Positions 7,963 to 12,117 of a stretch of 12,117 nucleotides of DNA are shown here, one piece after another. Position numbers and translations under genes: made by a program. This stretch comes from Alphaproteobacteria bacterium (GTDB lineage Bacteria > Pseudomonadota > Alphaproteobacteria > RF32 > UBA3637), in assembly GCA_017414845.1 (NCBI GenBank), contig JAFQJY010000134.1, positions 1-12,117 of the forward strand, written 5' to 3'. Below the pieces are notes generated by a model. It worked only from the letters and a program-made list of their open reading frames with translations. It was not told where the DNA came from and made no database searches. Position 1 is the first letter of the stretch. Every line of letters begins with the position of its first letter.

Positions 7963-8050
7963 GCGGATATGGCGGAACTGGTAGACGCAACAGACTTAAA
8001 ATCTGTTGAGGATTTTCCTCGTGCCGGTTCGATTCCGGCTTTCCGCACCA
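7963..8050 (+). tRNA. tRNA-Leu (anticodon UAA), CCA encoded
   Basis: Cloverleaf of 88 bases including the encoded CCA. The acceptor is GCGGATA with TTTCCGC, discriminator A at 8047. The D arm contains GGTAGACGC. The anticodon stem ACAGA/TCTGT encloses loop CTTAAAA with anticodon UAA, reading UUA. The long class II variable arm GAGGA-TTT-TCCTC is typical of tRNA-Leu. The T arm is GCCGG-TTCGATT-CCGGC. The sixth acceptor pair is U-U (7968 with 8041), an unpaired position in an otherwise well-formed stem. A terminator follows within 11 bases. Confidence 0.96.
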
Positions 8051-8060
8051 CTTTTAAATT

Positions 8061-8087
8061 AACCCTTTGACAACAAAGGGTTTTTTT
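8061..8087 (+). terminator. Intrinsic terminator after tRNA-Leu
   Basis: AACCCTTTG, loop ACAA, CAAAGGGTT: a perfect 9-bp stem running into seven T. It closes the tRNA transcript, and perhaps that of the 260-residue gene, before the csm operon. Confidence 0.92.
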
Positions 8088-8108
8088 ATACTTTTTTTTA
8101 GGAATTTT

Positions 8109-8245
8109 TGCCTACCCGTCAGGGCTACCCGTCAAACAATTCCAACATCTGCTCATCTGTGGCTGCCGCCTTGTTTCGCAGTGTTTCATTGCTTTACGCA
8201 GAAAAACAGTTCCCCAAACTGTTTTCCCTTGCGCAGTGTTATGGA
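8109..8245 (+). other. G+C-richer non-coding patch with short repeats
   Basis: The gap between the tRNA terminator and the csm promoter is about 285 bases without a convincing gene. Its first part is near 50% G+C by my count (68 of 135 bases), against about 30% after 8250. It carries a 10-base direct repeat CTACCCGTCA separated by GGG (from about 8111), a repeated CATCTG, a 9-base direct repeat CGCAGTGTT (8177-8185 and 8232-8240), and the hairpin listed separately. All frames are interrupted. It could be a dispersed intergenic repeat, a decayed mobile element, or a small RNA gene; I cannot tell which. Confidence 0.4.
8203..8225. repeat. Perfect 9-bp hairpin
   Basis: AAAACAGTT (8203-8211), loop CCCCA, AACTGTTTT (8217-8225). 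On the plus strand it is followed by CCCTTG, not a T tract, so it is a weak terminator at best. It sits between the two copies of CGCAGTGTT, like the core of a small structured element. Confidence 0.7.
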
Positions 8246-8323
8246 CATTTTATCACTTCAATTTTTTGATACTAAAAGCACGTTTCTGCCCTTTTTGATT
8301 TATAAGACTTTGCGAGCCAGAAG

Positions 8324-8392
8324 ACATATCCTCTTTTAAATTTTATAATTTCTTCTCTTTTGTAAAATATGATTGATTTAAAAAGGATATGT
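8324..8392. repeat. Imperfect inverted repeat overlapping the csm promoter
   Basis: The left arm ACATATCCTCTTTTAAA (8324-8340) is the near-exact reverse complement of the right arm TTTAAAAAGGATATGT (8377-8392), with 36 bases between. The right arm covers the end of the -35 box and most of the spacer of the proposed csm promoter. It could be a two-site operator, or a remnant of a mobile element end. Confidence 0.6.
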
Positions 8393-8402
8393 GTGGTATA
8401 CA
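8373..8402 (+). promoter_or_regulatory. Probable promoter of the csm operon
   Basis: TTGATT (8373-8378, 4 of 6), an 18-base spacer, then TATACA (8397-8402) with TG in the extended -10 position. The start would lie near 8409, giving a leader of about 30 bases with AAGGGG (8429-8434) five bases before the cas10 ATG. Confidence 0.55.
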
Positions 8403-8439
8403 TAAAAACATAGTCAGATTGATAAAAAAAGGGGTATAA

Positions 8440-10866
8440 ATGAGTAAAGTTTTGGATGCTTCAAGCAGAATAGCGTTTGCCGGTTTGATACATGATATCG
8501 GTAAATTTTATGAACGTTCAAAACTGTCTTCTGTGACAGATGAAGAAAAACAGTTGTGCTGTCCGAAAACAGATTGGGGATGGTCGCATGTTCATGCGGC
8601 TTATACATCAAAAGCAATAGATGAGTTGACGTCATTTTTTCCAACAATAAGGGGAGATGAATTATATCCTTTTAAGGAAACATTCAATAAAGATGTGGAT
8701 GATTCAATTATAAATTCCGCATCATGGCATCATAATCCCAGAACGTTATTACAAAAGATTATAACAACTGCCGATCGCTTATCGTCTGCTTTTGAACGGG
8801 ATGATTATGAAAGCTACGCAAAACAGAAGGATAACGATAATTATATAACAGCACGCTTATGTTCAGTTTTTGAAGAACTGGATAAAGAGTGTTCAGAGAT
8901 AAAACAGGAAGACTTACGGTATTCTTACCCATTAAAACAATTATCGGCAAAGGCCTGTTTCCCAGAAATTAGAAAAAATTTAAAAGAGCAAGAAGCAGAA
9001 AATGAGTATGCGCAGTTATGGACGGCTTTTAAAAATGCTTTAAAAACCATACCTCAACAATCTTATAAATCATGGGCTCAATGGCTTGATCATTTTGATA
9101 CCTTATGGTTGACTTATACACAAGCCATTCCGTCAGCATCTGCTTTTTCTACACGAAACAATACATACGGGACGATTGCAGATGTTTCGTTGTATGATCA
9201 TTCAAAAACGACGGCAGCATTGGCAACAGCATTGTGGAGATATTACGAGGGAAAGGGATATTCTGACGTTGAGATTGAACGGATGTTGTATTCTGACGAG
9301 GAAGAGCCGTTCTTAGTCGTACAAGGGGATATGTCCGGTATTCAGGATTTTATTTTCTCACAAGGTTCTGAAACTCAAACGGACGCTGCTAAAATTTTAA
9401 GAGGCCGTTCTTTCTTTATTTCTTTACTGAGTGAATGTGCATCTCTTAAAATACTTGAAGCATTAGACTTGCCTGCAACCTCGCAGATAATCAATGCGGC
9501 CGGTCATTTTATGATTATTGCACATAATACGAAGGAGGCTGTTGAGAAATTACAACTTGTAAAAAAGGAAATAGAAGATTGGTTTTATAAAAATCTTTAT
9601 GCTGTATCCCACATATCGCTGGCCTGGAAATCAGCTTCTAAAAGAGATTTTACAGCTACACAATTTCCGGAATTTCAAAAGGAATTACAAAAAAATTTAG
9701 AAAAGGCAAAACTGTCACAAATGAATTTATGCAACGGGACATATTCGCCTGTTTTTTCTGATTTTTTAGAGTACTGTTCTGATGTTTGTGAAGCAGACGG
9801 ACGTTTTCCTGCGGATAATGACGGTCTGTGTTCGCTATGTTCTGACATAAAGGATATAGGTGAAGATTTAACAAAAAAACAATATATTCTTATTGGGAAA
9901 CGTGTAGAAAATCCTTTTAAAACACGGATTTTCGGCTACGAAGTTCAATTATCGGAAGAGGTCTCATCATTGACATTAGATACGTATTCCAGAGTTTGGG
10001 ATATTGCATTACCTACTGAGGAAGAAGAAACTATATTCAGGGGATATGCACGGAGGAATATCAGTGCCTATATTCCGAAAAAATCTGACGGAAAAATTTG
10101 TTCTTTTGAGGACACTGTTAAATCTGCGGAAGGAAAGCGATCATTGATGACTTTAAAAGGAGATATAGATAATTTAGGATATTTATTTCAAAAACGTATT
10201 CAACGAATGACTTTTGCATCCTATGCGGGGCTAAGCCGTCGGATAAATACTTTTTTTGCAGTTGTTGTTCCTGTTCTGTGTTCGCAAAAATACAAGGATA
10301 TTTATACGGTTTTTGCCGGAGGAGATGATTTTTTCTTCATTGCGCCTTGGAATAAGCAAATAGAGTTCTTGTCAGAGATTAAATCTAAATTTGACGAGTA
10401 TGTTTGTCATAAGGTGACTTTCTCAGCAGGCATGGTCATGACTCATGAAAAAACACCGATTCGGATTTTGGCGGAAATGACAGAAACAGAATTGGAAAAA
10501 GCAAAAGCATTGGAAAATAAAAACGGTGTTTGCTGTTTTAATCAGGCAGTTCCGTTTAACGAATTTTCAGCATTGTTAAAAGAAGCGTCTGATTTAGATT
10601 TAAACAGGGAAAAGTATGATTTGTCCACTGGTTTTGTTTATCGACTGATTTCTTTGTGTGAAAAGGCACAATCCGCTCTGACAAAGCCAGAGGATGCAAT
10701 ATGGCGTTCTTGGTTGGCGTATCGTGTTGCGCGTCACTTGGAAGACAAAGAAAAAAGTTCTGAGTTATCCTCTATATTAGGCAGGGGAATAGAGAAATAT
10801 TTAGAAAAATATAAAATCGCATTATTTATTCATTTATACAAACTGAGAGGAGAAGAACATGTATAA
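8440..10866 (+). CDS. csm1 (cas10): Cas10/Csm1, large subunit of type III-A CRISPR complex
   Basis: Signature subunit of the Csm effector. When the complex binds foreign RNA, Cas10 cuts single-stranded DNA (HD domain) and makes cyclic oligoadenylates from ATP (palm domains) to activate ancillary nucleases. Its 808 residues are normal. The N-terminal HD domain has LIHDIGKF (H18-D19), then SHVHAA (49-54), SWHHNP and ADRLSSAFERDD (111-122). The first palm domain has VQGDMSGIQDFIF (294-306) and ILRGRSFFISLL. The zinc-binding segment has CSDVC (446-450) and CSLC (464-467). The second palm has KGDIDNLG (573-580) and the cyclase motif AGGDDFFFI (GGDD at 627-630). A helical C-terminal domain follows. 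Both active sites look intact. It is the first gene of the operon; AAGGGG precedes the ATG, and its end overlaps csm2 by 8 bases. Confidence 0.97.
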   Translation: MSKVLDASSRIAFAGLIHDIGKFYERSKLSSVTDEEKQLCCPKTDWGWSHVHAAYTSKAIDELTSFFPTIRGDELYPFKETFNKDVDDSIINSASWHHNPRTLLQKIITTADRLSSAFERDDYESYAKQKDNDNYITARLCSVFEELDKECSEIKQEDLRYSYPLKQLSAKACFPEIRKNLKEQEAENEYAQLWTAFKNALKTIPQQSYKSWAQWLDHFDTLWLTYTQAIPSASAFSTRNNTYGTIADVSLYDHSKTTAALATALWRYYEGKGYSDVEIERMLYSDEEEPFLVVQGDMSGIQDFIFSQGSETQTDAAKILRGRSFFISLLSECASLKILEALDLPATSQIINAAGHFMIIAHNTKEAVEKLQLVKKEIEDWFYKNLYAVSHISLAWKSASKRDFTATQFPEFQKELQKNLEKAKLSQMNLCNGTYSPVFSDFLEYCSDVCEADGRFPADNDGLCSLCSDIKDIGEDLTKKQYILIGKRVENPFKTRIFGYEVQLSEEVSSLTLDTYSRVWDIALPTEEEETIFRGYARRNISAYIPKKSDGKICSFEDTVKSAEGKRSLMTLKGDIDNLGYLFQKRIQRMTFASYAGLSRRINTFFAVVVPVLCSQKYKDIYTVFAGGDDFFFIAPWNKQIEFLSEIKSKFDEYVCHKVTFSAGMVMTHEKTPIRILAEMTETELEKAKALENKNGVCCFNQAVPFNEFSALLKEASDLDLNREKYDLSTGFVYRLISLCEKAQSALTKPEDAIWRSWLAYRVARHLEDKEKSSELSSILGRGIEKYLEKYKIALFIHLYKLRGEEHV

Positions 10867-11326
10867 TAATTTTCAAAATTCAGGATACAGAAATGTGGCG
10901 CAAAAACAGACGGCGCAAATATCGTCACTACCTATTTTTGACTTTGAGCATATTACGACAGACTTGTTTTCCAATAAGGCACAGGAGTATGCCAAAATAT
11001 GTTCTAATCCGATCAATAAGAAAAATAAACCGGACAACAAATTGAATAAGGGGACACAACTTCGTCGTTTCTATGATGAGGTTGTTTTATGGACAGAACG
11101 TTCGGACACGGCCGATAAATTCAGGAATAATTTACCGTTTATCTACATGATAAAATCAAAAGTAGCGTACGCTTACGGTCGTGAATTAGTTGACGAAAAT
11201 TTCAGGAATCTGATGTTTGGTGTTATTGACGGCATAGAAGAAAACAATATAAAGACGCTTAAAAATGCGAAGTTGTTTTTAGAGGCTTTTATGGGATTTT
11301 ACAAAGAGTTAAAAGGAGATAATTAA
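10859..11326 (+). CDS. csm2: Csm2, small subunit of the type III-A complex
   Basis: Small alpha-helical subunit that lines the inner filament of the Csm complex beside Csm3 and helps hold the crRNA-target duplex. At 155 residues it is in the usual range (about 120-160). The conserved helical core is visible: TQLRRFYDEVVLW (about 67-79), LPFIYMIKSKVAYAYGRELV (about 92-111) and LFLEAFMGFYKEL near the end. The first 40 or so residues (Gln/Asn-rich, then IFDFEHITTDLF) are probably flexible. It starts inside the end of cas10 with AGGAGA just upstream and ends one base before csm3. Identity rests on these core motifs plus the position between csm1 and csm3. Confidence 0.92.
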   Translation: MYNNFQNSGYRNVAQKQTAQISSLPIFDFEHITTDLFSNKAQEYAKICSNPINKKNKPDNKLNKGTQLRRFYDEVVLWTERSDTADKFRNNLPFIYMIKSKVAYAYGRELVDENFRNLMFGVIDGIEENNIKTLKNAKLFLEAFMGFYKELKGDN

Positions 11327-11327
11327 A

Positions 11328-11963
11328 ATGAAAAAACTCATTAAAATAAAATTGATTGAGGGTAAATTAGTGTGTGTGACAGGGCTTCATATCGGTGGGG
11401 GCGATAACGGTATGCATATCGGCGGAACGGATAATCCTGTTATCAAAAAAATCGGAGAAGTCAGTGAACCCTATATTCCCGGGTCGTCATTGAAAGGGAA
11501 GATTCGTTCTTTATTAGAGATTTATAAGGGTGAAGAACACGATTCCGAATTGGCGCTTCTTTTTGGGAAAAAGACCGGTGATAAAAAAAATGAACAAATG
11601 ACGAGTCGTTTGTCTTTTTGGGACTGTTCGCTGTCGGAAAATTGGAAGAAAAAGGTGGTGGATAATGATTGGCCGTTTACAGAAATTAAAATGGAAAACG
11701 TCATTGACCGAACAAAAGGAACGGCACAACACCCTCGCAACACAGAACGAGTAATTGCCGGTTCTGAATTTGACTTTAAATTATCCGTCAAAGTTTTTGA
11801 GGATGAAAATTATGATGATTTAATTTTAAAGGGTTTAAAATTACTTGAAATTGACAGTCTGGGTGGAAGCGGTTCCCGTGGTTACGGTAAAGTTTGTTTT
11901 AAAGATCTAACGATTGATGGTATTTCCGTACAAGCAAAATTTGACACCCTTAAACTGTTTTAA
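11328..11963 (+). CDS. csm3: Csm3, backbone RAMP subunit and target-RNA nuclease
   Basis: RAMP (Cas7-like) protein that forms the helical backbone on the crRNA and cuts bound target RNA every six nucleotides. Its 211 residues are close to the usual ~215-220. The first strand of the ferredoxin fold is followed by VTGLHIGGGDNGMHIGGTDN (18-36); the Asp in GGTDNPVI (D35) matches the catalytic aspartate of characterised Csm3 proteins (D32/D33). PYIPGSSLKGKIRSLLE (48-64) and the Gly-rich GGSGSRGYGKV near the C-terminus are family landmarks for RNA binding. The cleavage residue is present, so target-RNA cutting is expected. AAAGGAG lies upstream inside the end of csm2. csm4 follows after 14 bases. 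Confidence 0.97.
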   Translation: MKKLIKIKLIEGKLVCVTGLHIGGGDNGMHIGGTDNPVIKKIGEVSEPYIPGSSLKGKIRSLLEIYKGEEHDSELALLFGKKTGDKKNEQMTSRLSFWDCSLSENWKKKVVDNDWPFTEIKMENVIDRTKGTAQHPRNTERVIAGSEFDFKLSVKVFEDENYDDLILKGLKLLEIDSLGGSGSRGYGKVCFKDLTIDGISVQAKFDTLKLF

Positions 11964-11977
11964 AAAGAAAGAGACAG

Positions 11978-12117
11978 ATGAAAACACTATGTATTGAAAT
12001 TGAAACGCAAACGGAATTTTCAACGCATATCAAAGGAGATACGTTGTTTGCACTCTTATGCTGTCAGATAGCAGATCATTACGGACAGGACAGGTTAAAC
12101 GCCTTGTTGTCTGATTA
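11978..12117 (+). CDS. csm4: Csm4, N-terminal 46 residues only (runs off window)
   Basis: Cas5-like RAMP subunit that caps the Csm complex, holds the 5' repeat tag of the crRNA and touches Cas10. The visible part starts MKTLCIEIETQTEFSTHIKG and continues DTLFALLCCQIADHYGQDRL. The G-D-T-L-F-x-x-L-C signature followed by a helix is typical of Csm4/Cas5 group RAMPs. About 250 residues are missing beyond the right edge. A weak purine-rich ribosome-binding site (GAAAGAGA) precedes the ATG, 14 bases after csm3. The gene order csm1-2-3-4 confirms subtype III-A. Confidence 0.9.
   Translation, partial: MKTLCIEIETQTEFSTHIKGDTLFALLCCQIADHYGQDRLNALLSD

Noticed and set aside
8111..8133. Tandem CTACCCGTCA as a possible CRISPR repeat
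   Set aside because: The unit is 10 bases with a 3-base gap and occurs only twice; CRISPR repeats are about 24-40 bases with spacers of similar length. No array is present in the window.
8134..8260. Short minus-strand peptides in the structured patch, such as one beginning MSITLRKGKQ
   Set aside because: Each frame stops after about 20 residues. They could be remnants of a gene, but nothing supports translation.
8067..8339. Open frame of 90 codons between tRNA-Leu and cas10
   Set aside because: It begins with TTG inside the terminator stem, has no ribosome-binding site, crosses the structured patch, and its translation looks random and Cys/Phe/Leu-rich.

Overview
The window is A/T-rich DNA (roughly 35-40% G+C by eye) from a bacterium, most likely Gram-negative. 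Evidence for that is a family 9 (heptosyltransferase-like) glycosyltransferase, a cleavable signal peptide on a probable periplasmic protein, EttA, and a bacterial ProRS with an insertion domain. An A/T-rich, perhaps host-associated proteobacterium such as an uncultured alphaproteobacterium would fit, but this is inference and no gene here settles the taxon.

Left half (1-7000, all on the minus strand): three transcription units. The first starts at a promoter around 5330-5358 and runs ettA, then a GT9 glycosyltransferase, an unrecognised 267-residue protein, a secreted 191-residue protein and proS, which leaves the window at base 1. The genes overlap or lie within about 40 bases of each other. 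The second starts at a TTGACA promoter (6504-6532) and makes a 61-residue two-helix membrane protein and an SPFH/band 7 protein, ending at a hairpin terminator (5362-5393). The third is dut (dUTPase), alone. These are mostly housekeeping genes for translation, nucleotide hygiene and the envelope.

Middle (7000-8440, plus strand): a strong extended -10 promoter drives an unrecognised 260-residue protein. tRNA-Leu(UAA) and its terminator follow, then about 350 bases without a gene. That gap has two parts: a patch near 50% G+C containing a perfect 9-bp hairpin and short repeats, and then an A/T-rich stretch with a 16-17 base imperfect inverted repeat that overlaps the promoter of the next operon.

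Right part (8440-12117, plus strand): the start of a type III-A (Csm) CRISPR-Cas operon, with cas10/csm1, csm2, csm3 and the first 46 codons of csm4, packed with overlaps or short gaps. Cas10 keeps both its HD nuclease motif and its GGDD cyclase motif, and Csm3 keeps its cleavage aspartate. The complex therefore looks able to cut target RNA, cut DNA and make cyclic oligoadenylate. Csm5, Cas6, the CRISPR array and any cOA-activated effector must lie beyond the right edge. The system sits directly downstream of a tRNA 3' end, a common place for acquired defence islands.
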